Assembly: GCF_003732485.1 (NCBI RefSeq)
Contig: NZ_MOAK01000082.1
Coordinates: 195,975 to 233,155, forward strand
From: Pseudomonas protegens
GTDB taxonomy: Bacteria > Pseudomonadota > Gammaproteobacteria > Pseudomonadales > Pseudomonadaceae
DNA length: 37,181 bases
Direction: 5' to 3'
Positions 8,152-15,684 of this stretch are shown here, one piece after another (position 1 is the first letter of the stretch; the number at the start of each line of letters is the position of its first letter). The position numbers were made by a program, and so were the translations under genes. Below the pieces are notes generated by a model, which did not search any database, was not told the origin of the DNA, and saw nothing but the letters and a program-made list of their open reading frames with translations.

Positions 8152-8189
8152 GGCAGCCAGGGCCAAGTTTTGCGGCAGCCAGGATCAAG
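8152..8189. promoter_or_regulatory. directly repeated 16-mer, candidate activator operator for the aldehyde dehydrogenase gene
   Basis: GGCAGCCAGGGCCAAG (8152-8167) and GGCAGCCAGGATCAAG (8174-8189) match at 14 of 16 positions and are 22 bp apart start to start, about two helical turns. Direct repeats with this geometry are typical of AraC-family activators. A FeaR-like AraC regulator is encoded at 12208. The first copy also forms a short palindrome GCTGCC-TCT-GGCAGC (8143-8157). Binding is inference. Confidence 0.45.
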
Positions 8190-8250
8190 ACGGCATCCGA
8201 CTTTGGGCTCAAAGTCCACCTCGAACAAGGTCTACCTGCGAGGAATCAAG

Positions 8251-9738
8251 ATGAGCGTTGCCATCGACCCACGTGTCGCTGCATTCATAGACAGTCAGCA
8301 CGGTCTGCTGATTGACGGTCTCAGCCAGCCAGCACTCTCCGGCGCGCGGATGCCGGTGTACAACCCCGCCAGTGGCGAGCAGTTGACCCAGGTTGCCGCC
8401 GCCGCCCAGGCCGATGTGGATCTGGCGGTGGGGTCCGCGCGCCGGGCCTTCGAAGGCAGTTGGAAGGCGTTGCGTCCCGCCGATCGCGAGCGCCTGTTGT
8501 TGAAGCTGGCGGATCTGCTGGAAGCCAATGGCGAGCAGCTGGCACAGCTGGAGACCCTCAACAACGGCCAGTCGATCCATCTGGCCCGGGCCCTGGAGGT
8601 GGGTGCGGCGGCGGAGTTCACCCGCTACATGGCCGGTTGGGCCACCAAGATCGAAGGCAAGAGCCTGGATGTGTCCATCGCCGCGGTGCCGGGGGCACAG
8701 TACCGGGCCTATACGGTGCCGGAGCCGGTGGGCGTGGTGGGAGCCATTGTGCCGTGGAATTTCCCATTGCTGATGGCCATCTGGAAAATCGTCCCGGCCC
8801 TGGCTTGCGGCTGCACCGTGGTGCTCAAGCCCGCCGACGAGACCCCGCTCACCGCACTGCGCCTCGGCCAGCTTTGCCTGGAAGCGGGGATTGCCCCCGG
8901 CGTGGTCAACGTGGTGACCGGCAGTGGTGCCCAGGCCGGTGCCGCGCTGGCTGCCCATCCGGGGATCGACAAGCTGGCGTTCACCGGTTCGACCCAGGTC
9001 GGCAAGCTGATCGGCCACGCTGCGGTGGACAACATGACGCGCTTCTCCCTGGAGCTGGGTGGCAAGTCGCCGGTGATCGTCCTCGACGACTGCGATCCGC
9101 AGACTGCTGCCGCTGGGGCGGCCGGGGCCATCTTCTTCAATCAGGGACAGGTCTGCACGGCGGGCTCGCGGTTGTATATCCAGCGCGGGATCTACACCGA
9201 AGTGCTGGAACGCCTGGTCGCCATCGCCGAGTCCTTGAGCATTGGTCCGGGGCTGGACGAGCAGGCACAGATCAATCCGCTGATTTCTGCCAAACAGCAG
9301 AAGCGCGTGCTGCAGATGGTCCAGCGCGGGGTCGAGGAGGGTGCCAGGGTGCTCTGTGGTGGAGTCGCCCATGGCGAACGGGGCTTTTATGTCCGTCCCA
9401 CGGTGGTGGCCAACGTCAACGCCAACCTGCAGCTGGTGCGCGAGGAGATCTTCGGCCCGGTGGTGGTCGCGACGCCTTTCGATTCTCTGGAGGAGGTGGT
9501 GGCCCTGGCCAATGACAACCAGTACGGGCTGGGGGCGAGTATCTGGTCAAACGATCTGAGCCAGGTCATGCAGCTTATTCCCCAGATCAAGGCCGGCACC
9601 GTTTGGGTCAACACCCACAACATGCTGGACCCGTCGATGCCCTTCGGTGGTTACAAGCAATCGGGCATGGGGCGCGAGATGGGCCATGCGGCCATCGAGG
9701 CCTATACCGAGAACAAATCGGTGTGCATCGCTTATTGA
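8251..9738 (+). CDS. feaB: phenylacetaldehyde dehydrogenase-like aldehyde dehydrogenase
   Basis: 495 residues of the NAD(P)-dependent aldehyde dehydrogenase superfamily, cytosolic. The catalytic set is complete: N169 in VPWNF, K193 in VLKPADE, E268 in LELGGKSP and C302 in NQGQVCTAGSR. The N-terminal style (IDSQHGLLIDG) and overall pattern recall FeaB/PadA phenylacetaldehyde dehydrogenases, which oxidise aldehydes made from phenylethylamine, tyramine or styrene; other aromatic or amino-aldehydes are possible. The ATG at 8251 follows GAGGA by seven bases; an upstream extension to 8101 would translate REP sequence and is rejected. An APC permease, and further on a FeaR-like regulator, lie downstream on the same strand. 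The feaB symbol is tentative. Confidence 0.85.
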   Translation: MSVAIDPRVAAFIDSQHGLLIDGLSQPALSGARMPVYNPASGEQLTQVAAAAQADVDLAVGSARRAFEGSWKALRPADRERLLLKLADLLEANGEQLAQLETLNNGQSIHLARALEVGAAAEFTRYMAGWATKIEGKSLDVSIAAVPGAQYRAYTVPEPVGVVGAIVPWNFPLLMAIWKIVPALACGCTVVLKPADETPLTALRLGQLCLEAGIAPGVVNVVTGSGAQAGAALAAHPGIDKLAFTGSTQVGKLIGHAAVDNMTRFSLELGGKSPVIVLDDCDPQTAAAGAAGAIFFNQGQVCTAGSRLYIQRGIYTEVLERLVAIAESLSIGPGLDEQAQINPLISAKQQKRVLQMVQRGVEEGARVLCGGVAHGERGFYVRPTVVANVNANLQLVREEIFGPVVVATPFDSLEEVVALANDNQYGLGASIWSNDLSQVMQLIPQIKAGTVWVNTHNMLDPSMPFGGYKQSGMGREMGHAAIEAYTENKSVCIAY

Positions 9739-9780
9739 GCGCGCCCCACGCAGACGCCTTTGCCGGCCAGCCGGTTGACT

Positions 9781-9862
9781 GTAGGAGCCGGCTTGCCGGC
9801 GAAGAGGCCCCCGAGACAGGCGTCACTCTCATGGGCGCCTTCGCTGGCAAGCCAGCGTCTAC
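9781..9862. repeat. REPIN (82 bp) between dehydrogenase and permease genes
   Basis: Starts GTAGGAGCCGGCTTGCCGG and ends with the inverted copy CTTCGCTGGCAAGCCAGC followed by GTCTAC. A further degenerate REP half (TTGCCGGCCAGCCGG) precedes it at about 9752-9779. It lies between two co-directional genes and may reduce read-through or protect the upstream message. Confidence 0.9.
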
Positions 9863-9978
9863 GGGGCGTGAACATGATTTCAGCTGCGTCAGACAGCCAA
9901 GCTCTGCGCCCTTGCCGGGCGTGCCCTTGAAATGCCTAGAACAACAATCATCAACCCATGCTTTCGAGGTTTACCATC

Positions 9979-11499
9979 ATGTCGCTCAACGACAGACTCA
10001 ACCACCACCTGGATCAGGGCGTGGTCGGCTTTCCCACGGCGCTGGCCAGTGCCGTGGGCCTGATCATGGCCAGCCCGGTGATCCTGACCGCCACCACCGG
10101 GTTCGGTATCGGTGGTGGAGCGTTCGCCGCAGCGATGGTGATCGCCCTGCTGATGATGCTGGCGCAATCCACAACGTTCGCCGAAGCGGCCTGCCTGTTG
10201 CCCACCAATGGCTCGGTCTATGACTACCTGGCCTGTGGCCTGGGCCGTTTCTTCGCCATCACCGGGACCTTGTCCGCCTACCTGATCGTGCATGTGTTTG
10301 CCGGGACGGCGGAAACCATTCTCAGCGGCGTCATGGCCCTGGTGAATTTCGAATCCCTCAATACCCTGCTGGAGCAGAGCGGCAGCGCCTGGCTGGTGGG
10401 TGTCGGGCTGGTGCTGTTTTTCGGCCTGCTCAACGCGGTGGGCATCACTGCCTTCAGTCGCGCCGAGGTGATCCTGACCTTCGGCATGTGGACCACCCTG
10501 ATCATCTTTGGCGTGCTCGGGGTCATCAAGGCCCCGGCGGTGGAGCTCGACGGCTGGTTCGGCGCTTCCATGGTGGGGACCGATCTGTCGACCATCCTGT
10601 CCCTGGTGGGTATGGCTATGTTCATGTTCGTCGGCTGCGAGTTCGTCACTCCCTTGACCCCGGATGTGCGCAAGGCTGCCAGGACCATTCCCCGTGCCAT
10701 GGCCCTGGGGCTGGTAGGCGTCGCGGTCTGCATGTTCATCTATGGCGCGGCCATGAAGCGTCAGGTGGAAAACATTGCCCTGAGTGAGGACGGCAGCGTG
10801 CATTTGCTGGATACGCCCATGGCCATCCCGCATTTCGCCGAGCAGATCATGGGGCCGTTCGGCCGTATCTGGCTGGGGATCGGCCTGCTGTTTGCCGGTG
10901 CCGCAACCATCAATACGCTGATGGCCGGCCTGCCGCGGATTCTCTATGGCATGGCCCTGGACGGTGCATTGCCCAAGGTCTTTACCTATCTGCACCCACG
11001 CTTCAAGACACCGCTGCTGTGCATCGCCGTGGCGGTCCTGATTCCCTGCCTGCACGCCTGGTGGCTGGGTGGCAGCACCGACAGCATCATGCACCTGGTG
11101 CTGGCGGCGGTCTGTGCCTGGAGCACCGCCTACCTGCTGGTCACCTTGTCGGTGGTGATGTTGCGCATCCGCCGGCCGGATTTGCCGCGTTCCTATAAAT
11201 CGCCATGGTTTCCGTTGCCGCAGATCCTGTCTTCGGTGGGGATTCTCCTGGGCATGTGGTTCATCACCCCCCCCGGGATGAATCCACGGGATATCTATGT
11301 GCCCTTCGGCAGCATGTTGGGCCTGACCGCTATCTACGCGCTGGTCTGGACCTTGCTGGTGCAGAAGGTCAATCCGTTTCGTCCGGTGCCGGTGGAGGAG
11401 GTGCTGGAACAGGCGCTGAACCTTGCACCGGAAGATGTCCCAAGCCCTCGGGAGAACCTGTCTGATGAACCTTTCAAGTTGGCGACAAAACCTCTTTGA
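9979..11499 (+). CDS. APC-superfamily amino acid/amine permease
   Basis: 506 residues with about twelve hydrophobic segments from residue ~15 to ~455, an inner-membrane transporter. The first helix block has glycine-rich GLIMASPVILTATTGFGIGG, followed by a TFAEAACLLPTNGSVYDYL segment matching the APC E-x-x-x-x-x-P-x-x-G signature around helix 2/3. It probably imports an amino acid or biogenic amine for the adjacent aldehyde dehydrogenase pathway. Start chosen at 9979, where GAGG precedes the ATG, not at 9958. The C-terminus overlaps the start of the next gene by 35 bp. Confidence 0.88.
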   Translation: MSLNDRLNHHLDQGVVGFPTALASAVGLIMASPVILTATTGFGIGGGAFAAAMVIALLMMLAQSTTFAEAACLLPTNGSVYDYLACGLGRFFAITGTLSAYLIVHVFAGTAETILSGVMALVNFESLNTLLEQSGSAWLVGVGLVLFFGLLNAVGITAFSRAEVILTFGMWTTLIIFGVLGVIKAPAVELDGWFGASMVGTDLSTILSLVGMAMFMFVGCEFVTPLTPDVRKAARTIPRAMALGLVGVAVCMFIYGAAMKRQVENIALSEDGSVHLLDTPMAIPHFAEQIMGPFGRIWLGIGLLFAGAATINTLMAGLPRILYGMALDGALPKVFTYLHPRFKTPLLCIAVAVLIPCLHAWWLGGSTDSIMHLVLAAVCAWSTAYLLVTLSVVMLRIRRPDLPRSYKSPWFPLPQILSSVGILLGMWFITPPGMNPRDIYVPFGSMLGLTAIYALVWTLLVQKVNPFRPVPVEEVLEQALNLAPEDVPSPRENLSDEPFKLATKPL

Positions 11500-12058
11500 A
11501 TTCTGGCACCGGGCACCCTCGGGCTATCGCCCGGGGGTCACCCTGGGGCAGGTGCGACGGGATCTGGCGGGTCTGGATTTCACCCCTCGCTCTGTTGGGC
11601 GTGGTGTTTTCCACTGCCCACAAAGTGCTCTGGAGTTCGAAGTGCGGGAGCGTCCCCAGGCGCAGTTCCTGATGCATATCGTGGTTTGTGAGTGGCGGTT
11701 GCGGGTGCCCAGCGAGCGTCCGGGACAGGCGCGGATCGGCCTGCGCCACACCGGGGCGATTCGTCGACAGGGCGTCGCCGCGCGATTGCTTGCGGGAGAG
11801 GCAGAGCAATGGGCGCCCCTGCTGCAGAGGTTGTGCAGTGAGCAGCCGTTGCTGGAGCGCCTGCTGCCGCTGGACTTCAAGCACCTTGAGCTGTGGCGGG
11901 ATGAACAGGGCTGGCAAGTGCGCCTTGAACACTTTGGCGCCAGCGAGGTGGTCAATCGTTTACCGGGGTTCAGACGCTATATCCGCTTGAGTGCTGAACA
12001 GCGGGTGGCGTTATTGGGCAGCTTCACTGAGTTGTACAAGCTTCTACGAGAATTCTGA
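11465..12058 (+). CDS. uncharacterised cytoplasmic protein (possibly DUF3156 family)
   Basis: 197 residues, no signal peptide and no membrane segment. It starts inside the 3' end of the permease gene (35-bp overlap), with GGGAG about ten bases before the ATG, indicating translational coupling. The sequence is Arg/Leu-rich with segments APSGYRPGVTLGQVRRDLAG, FLMHIVVCEWRLRVPS and a C-terminal FRRYIRLSAEQRVALL. I cannot assign a function; it vaguely recalls the DUF3156 proteins found beside amine permeases in pseudomonads, from memory only. Context suggests an accessory role for the permease or dehydrogenase. Confidence 0.75.
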   Translation: MNLSSWRQNLFEFWHRAPSGYRPGVTLGQVRRDLAGLDFTPRSVGRGVFHCPQSALEFEVRERPQAQFLMHIVVCEWRLRVPSERPGQARIGLRHTGAIRRQGVAARLLAGEAEQWAPLLQRLCSEQPLLERLLPLDFKHLELWRDEQGWQVRLEHFGASEVVNRLPGFRRYIRLSAEQRVALLGSFTELYKLLREF

Positions 12059-12207
12059 CCGACATAACCATAAACACTGGCATACACCCTGCTTAAGCCA
12101 TAACAGACTATCCATGTTGTCAGGCTCCTTGCCTGGTAAATAGATAACATGTTAATGATATCGCCATAACAACAAAGGCGGTCTGAACCGGCTTATGGAG
12201 GTGCACA
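12059..12207. promoter_or_regulatory. promoter region of the AraC-type regulator with direct repeats
   Basis: 149 bp, clearly richer in A/T than the neighbouring genes. GCCATAACA occurs at 12097-12105 and again at 12163-12171, the palindrome TAACATGTTA lies at 12145-12154, and a small stem (CAGGC...GCCTG) lies at 12121-12135. These could be autoregulatory sites of the downstream AraC protein; no promoter hexamers can be placed with certainty. Confidence 0.4.
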
Positions 12208-13146
12208 GTGCTTGCTTCGCATAGTTTCAGTTCCTGGGTAGGTGCCCTGCAGGGTGTCTGCGGTCGATTCGACGCTCGTCCGGCGCGCAATCCCGCCTTG
12301 TTTATCGGAGAAGTGGGTTTACAGGATTATGCCGGGCTGGAGGTGGCGCAGATCCGCACCAATGCCGGGCTGATCTCTCGTCAGAGCACCAAGGTCGACC
12401 ATGAAGACGATCGTCATTGTTTCCTGATCATCCAGCGCAGTGGCCACGCTCGCCTGAGCCAGGATGGCGAGAGTATTGAGCTGGCCCCCGGCGACATGGC
12501 GTTGCTGGATTCGGCCGGCGCTTGTGAAATCGTGCCCCACGGCCTGATCGAGCACGCCTCGTTCCACCTGTGCCGGGAAGAGGTCTACCGGCATCTGCCG
12601 GCCCAGCAGCGCAAGTTCGGCAAGTTGTCGCAAAACTGTGCCAGTGGCCGCCTGATGCGTTTGTTGGTGGAGCAGATCTGCGCCGGCGATCTGCAGGGCT
12701 GTGCGGCGCAGCAGGAGGGCCAGGCCTTGCAAGAGGCCCTGATCGCCTTGCTCGGGCCGACCCTGCGTCAGACGGCCAGTACCCTGGATGGTTTTGACGA
12801 TAACTTGCATGGCCAATGCCTGCGTGATCAGGCTCGACAACTGATCAATCAATCCCTCAACGAACCGGGGTTGACCCCGGTATCCCTGGCCGGGCAGTTG
12901 AACATTTCCGTGCGCCAGTTGTACCGGCTGTTTGAGGAACAGGGAGACAGCGTGTGTCGCTTCATCCAGCGCTCCCGGCTCAAGCGCAGCGCGGCGGACC
13001 TGAGTAACCCGCACCTGCGCAACGAATCCATTACCGACATCGCCTTCAAGTGGGGGTTTACCGATTCGGCGCATTTCAGCCGGACCTTCAAGAAGCATTT
13101 CGAACAATCACCCCGTGACTTCCGCGCCCGCTCGCTGGCCGTGTAG
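12208..13146 (+). CDS. feaR: AraC-family transcriptional regulator, FeaR-like
   Basis: 312 residues. The N-terminal ~180 residues are a cupin-type effector domain of the AraC_binding_2 class (GYxGLEVAQ-like start, ELAPGDMALLDSAG, SFHLCREEVYRHLP); the C-terminal ~95 residues are a double helix-turn-helix (SLAGQLNISVRQLYRLFEEQ, then ITDIAFKWGFTDSAHFSRTFK). This domain pairing and the motif order match FeaR, the activator of phenylethylamine/tyramine oxidation genes. The start is GTG at 12208, 7 to 8 bases after a clear GGAG. The gene follows the permease block after a 149-bp gap and is the best candidate to control the aldehyde dehydrogenase and permease genes. Its TAG stop codon lies at the edge of a REPIN. 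Symbol tentative. Confidence 0.85.
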   Translation: MLASHSFSSWVGALQGVCGRFDARPARNPALFIGEVGLQDYAGLEVAQIRTNAGLISRQSTKVDHEDDRHCFLIIQRSGHARLSQDGESIELAPGDMALLDSAGACEIVPHGLIEHASFHLCREEVYRHLPAQQRKFGKLSQNCASGRLMRLLVEQICAGDLQGCAAQQEGQALQEALIALLGPTLRQTASTLDGFDDNLHGQCLRDQARQLINQSLNEPGLTPVSLAGQLNISVRQLYRLFEEQGDSVCRFIQRSRLKRSAADLSNPHLRNESITDIAFKWGFTDSAHFSRTFKKHFEQSPRDFRARSLAV

Positions 13147-13224
13147 GAGCCGGCTTGCCGGCGAAGAGGTCCTTGAATGTTGCATTGCCCTTGATAACGC
13201 CTTAGCTGGCAAGCCAGCTCCTAC
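13143..13224. repeat. REPIN (82 bp) between convergent regulator genes
   Basis: GTAGGAGCCGGCTTGCCGG at the left end and the inverse TTAGCTGGCAAGCCAGC plus CTCCTAC at the right end, 82 bp as in the other copies. It overlaps the stop codon of the AraC regulator and lies ahead of the convergent LuxR gene. Confidence 0.92.
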
Positions 13225-13301
13225 GGCAAGCAAGCATGCAGGCACGTCTGCACGCAGGCAGGAACGCGAGAAGACCGGCAATAGCAGGCAGGGCAAGGGT
13301 T

Positions 13302-14105
13302 TCAGGGTTTTTCCAGATCATGCCCCAGGGATTGGATGAACAACGAAAACAGCTCGGGCTGGCTGGAGATATCCAGCTTGGTGTAGAGGTGCCGACGGTG
13401 CACCTTGATGGTGTCCGGCGAGATTTTCAAACGCTCAGCCATGGCTTTGGAAGAGAACCCGCGGAGGATCAGTCGGGCGATCTCCAGCTCTCGGTCCGAC
13501 AGTACAGCACTGCCGAAATGGCTCAGGGCGTCGCGAATCTGGCTGGCCATTTCCTCTGCTACCGGGGCCTGGGGACGTATCTGGCTGTGTTGCCAGTGCT
13601 GGTGCATCAGTGGCAGCACCCAGGCCGCAAAGGTCGTGAGCTGGCCGATTTCCTCGCGATTGAAGACCCGCTGGTTGCCCAGTGACAGGGACAGGGTGCC
13701 GGCTTCGGGCAGTTGCAGGATGAATTGCACTTCATCTTCCAGCACGTTGTCGTGGAAGTAGCTGAGAAAGTACTCGCTCTGGCGGAAGTGGTCCGGGGCC
13801 ACTTCTTCCAGGCGGTACAGACCGCTGGGGTAGCCCTCGCGGCAGGCCTGGAAGAACGGGTCCAACAGGTACAGGCCATTGAGGTAGGTGAGCATCGACG
13901 CCGGCTTGCTGCTGGGCTCGGCGTCATATTCTTCAAGGGCCCGGGGCGGGCCGTCCACCGGGTAGAAGATCGCCAGGGCATTGTCGAACGGCGTGGCCTG
14001 ATGCAACAGCAGGATCAGCTGTTTCCAGAATCGCGGGTTGCCGATCAGCGTAAGCGTGCGACCCAGGCCGGCATGCATGCCGACTTCCCTGAACAGATTA
14101 CTCAA
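13302..14105 (-). CDS. LuxR-family transcriptional regulator
   Basis: 267 residues. The C-terminal LuxR helix-turn-helix occupies about 200-260 (LSDRELEIARLILRGFSSK, then MAERLKISPDTIKVHRRHLYTKL). The N-terminal part (FWKQLILLLHQATPFDNALAIFYP, TYLNGLYLLDPFFQACR) looks like a sensing domain without receiver features. Two starts are plausible: TTG at 14105 with GGGGAG eight bases upstream, or ATG at 14078 with AGGGA seven bases upstream; the longer is given. The gene is divergent from the second APC permease operon across 205 bp and very probably regulates it. It is a different subfamily from the LuxR at 5455. Confidence 0.87.
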   Translation of the reverse strand: MSNLFREVGMHAGLGRTLTLIGNPRFWKQLILLLHQATPFDNALAIFYPVDGPPRALEEYDAEPSSKPASMLTYLNGLYLLDPFFQACREGYPSGLYRLEEVAPDHFRQSEYFLSYFHDNVLEDEVQFILQLPEAGTLSLSLGNQRVFNREEIGQLTTFAAWVLPLMHQHWQHSQIRPQAPVAEEMASQIRDALSHFGSAVLSDRELEIARLILRGFSSKAMAERLKISPDTIKVHRRHLYTKLDISSQPELFSLFIQSLGHDLEKP

Positions 14106-14175
14106 AGGCCTTGCTCCCCTGATGCGCCGATAGTGCCGTAGAACGGTTTCGTCGATTTGCCTGTTGCCGTCAAGG

Positions 14176-14199
14176 GGAGTACTCCAATAGGGGAATTGG
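14176..14199. promoter_or_regulatory. palindromic candidate operator between divergent LuxR and permease genes
   Basis: A perfect 10-bp palindrome GGAGTACTCC (14176-14185) is immediately followed by the interrupted inverted repeat CCAAT-AGGGGA-ATTGG (14184-14199). Both lie within the 205-bp divergent region, about 110 bp before the permease start and 70 bp before the LuxR start, where a dimeric LuxR-type regulator would bind. Function is inferred from position and symmetry only. Confidence 0.4.
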
Positions 14200-14310
14200 T
14201 CGCAGTCAGGTGAGTGCCTAGAGTAGCTCCCATCAAGTGCGTCCCAGAGCGCACCCGCCCGATGGATTTCGTTTCTGCCTCAGACCAACAATAAACACGA
14301 GGATAACGAT

Positions 14311-15675
14311 ATGAGCTCTCCCTCCGCGCCCGACGGTGCGCTGAAACCCACCCTGAGTGTGTTCGATGTGGTGGCTATCACTGTCTCCGGTGTGACCCCG
14401 GCCAGTTCCGTGTTCGTGATCGCCCCCTTTGCCATTCACCAGGCCGGCAGCGGGGTGTTCCTGGCGTTCGTCATGGCCGGTTTGCTGGCGCTGATGTTTG
14501 CCTTCTGTTATGCCGAGCTGGGCCGGGCCCATAACAGTGCCGGTGGTGAGTACGTATACGCCAAGCGCGTGTTTGGCGGCATGGCCGGCTATGCCACCTT
14601 CCTCACGGTGCTGGTGATGCTGCTGTTCATCCCTCCGGTGCTGGCCACTGGAGCCGCCACTTATTTGAACAACGCCCTGGGTACACACTTCGACTCCCAG
14701 ACCGTAGCCCTGGTGATAGTGGTCTGCAGCTATCTGTTGGGCATCCTCAACATCAAACTCAATGCCTGGATCACCGGCACTTGCCTGTTACTGGAGGTAG
14801 CGGCGTTGCTGGTGATTGTCTGGCTGGGCTTTGGCAACGCCTCACAACCGGTGAGCATTCTCCTGCAGCCGCAGATCGTCGATCACGGTGCGCTGCAGCT
14901 GGCGCCCTGGGCCCTGGTGATCGGTGCGGTGGGTATCGGCCTGTTTTCCTACAACGGTTACGGGCCGGCGGTGTTGTTGGCCGAAGACATGAAGTGCAAG
15001 GGCCGTGGCGTGCACAAGGCGGTGCTCTGGTCCCTGGTGCTGGTGGTGATCATCGAGCTGGTGCCGCTCACCGCGCTGCTGATCGGCGCGCCGTCCCTGA
15101 GCGCGATGCTCGCCAGCCCCGATCCCATCGGCTACCTGCTCACCAGCCATGGCAATGAAACCCTGGCCCGTGTGGTCAGTGCCGGGATCTTCCTCTCGGT
15201 ATTCAATGCGATTGTCGCCATCGTCATCCAGATCGGTCGGGTGGTGTTCAGCAGCGGCCGCGACGCCCTGTGGACGCCCACCATCAACCGCCTGTTCACC
15301 CGGATTCATCCGCGCTGGGATTCGCCGTGGCTGGCCACATTGTTCCTGGCGATTCCTTCGGCGGTACTCAGCTTTAGCTCGAATCTGGCGGACCTCACGT
15401 CCTTCAGCGTGTTGCTGATCATGCTGGTGTACCTGATCGTTGCCCTCAGCGCGCTGATGAGCCGGATACTGCTGCGGGATCGCGAGCATCCCTATCGCAT
15501 GCCGCTGTGGCCCTTGCCGGCGCTGCTGGCGGTGGTCGGTGCGGGGTATCTGCTGATCAATCTGTTCCTCGAGGCTTCCCTGCGGGACATCATGGTGATT
15601 ATCGGGTTGCTGGCGCTGTCGGTGATTCTCTATGGCACCAATGGCCGGTACAGCCCGGCGTTTCAGAAATTGTAA
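14311..15675 (+). CDS. APC-superfamily amino acid/amine permease
   Basis: 454 residues with about twelve hydrophobic segments, an inner-membrane secondary transporter. The start is well supported by GAGG eight bases before the ATG. Characteristic APC features: VVAITVSGVTPASSVFVIAP in helix 1, and FCYAELGRAHNSAGGEYVYAKR with the E-L-G...P/S-x-x-G-G-x-Y signature. The next gene, a P1-family peptidase, starts only nine bases after its stop, so transport and hydrolysis of the same compound (an amino-acid amide, beta-alanyl peptide or similar) is likely. The permease is clearly different in sequence from that at 9979. Confidence 0.9.
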   Translation: MSSPSAPDGALKPTLSVFDVVAITVSGVTPASSVFVIAPFAIHQAGSGVFLAFVMAGLLALMFAFCYAELGRAHNSAGGEYVYAKRVFGGMAGYATFLTVLVMLLFIPPVLATGAATYLNNALGTHFDSQTVALVIVVCSYLLGILNIKLNAWITGTCLLLEVAALLVIVWLGFGNASQPVSILLQPQIVDHGALQLAPWALVIGAVGIGLFSYNGYGPAVLLAEDMKCKGRGVHKAVLWSLVLVVIIELVPLTALLIGAPSLSAMLASPDPIGYLLTSHGNETLARVVSAGIFLSVFNAIVAIVIQIGRVVFSSGRDALWTPTINRLFTRIHPRWDSPWLATLFLAIPSAVLSFSSNLADLTSFSVLLIMLVYLIVALSALMSRILLRDREHPYRMPLWPLPALLAVVGAGYLLINLFLEASLRDIMVIIGLLALSVILYGTNGRYSPAFQKL

Positions 15676-15684
15676 GGAGTGGTT

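Larger units (their letters stand above)
7633..8250. other. 618-bp divergent intergenic region, no gene
   Basis: No credible coding sequence lies here; short open frames are translations of the repeats. It separates the leftward aminotransferase from the rightward aldehyde dehydrogenase, so both promoters must lie within it. Contents from left to right: about 140 bp without recognised features, a 110-bp-period REPIN array (7771-8126), then about 120 bp with a directly repeated 16-mer (8152-8189) before the dehydrogenase ribosome-binding site GAGGA at 8240. Confidence 0.8.

Noticed and set aside
7671..8228. Small open frames with repeated RLAGEQ/ASQLLQ-type peptides
   Set aside because: They are translations of REP sequences, repeated in several frames, and have no ribosome-binding sites.
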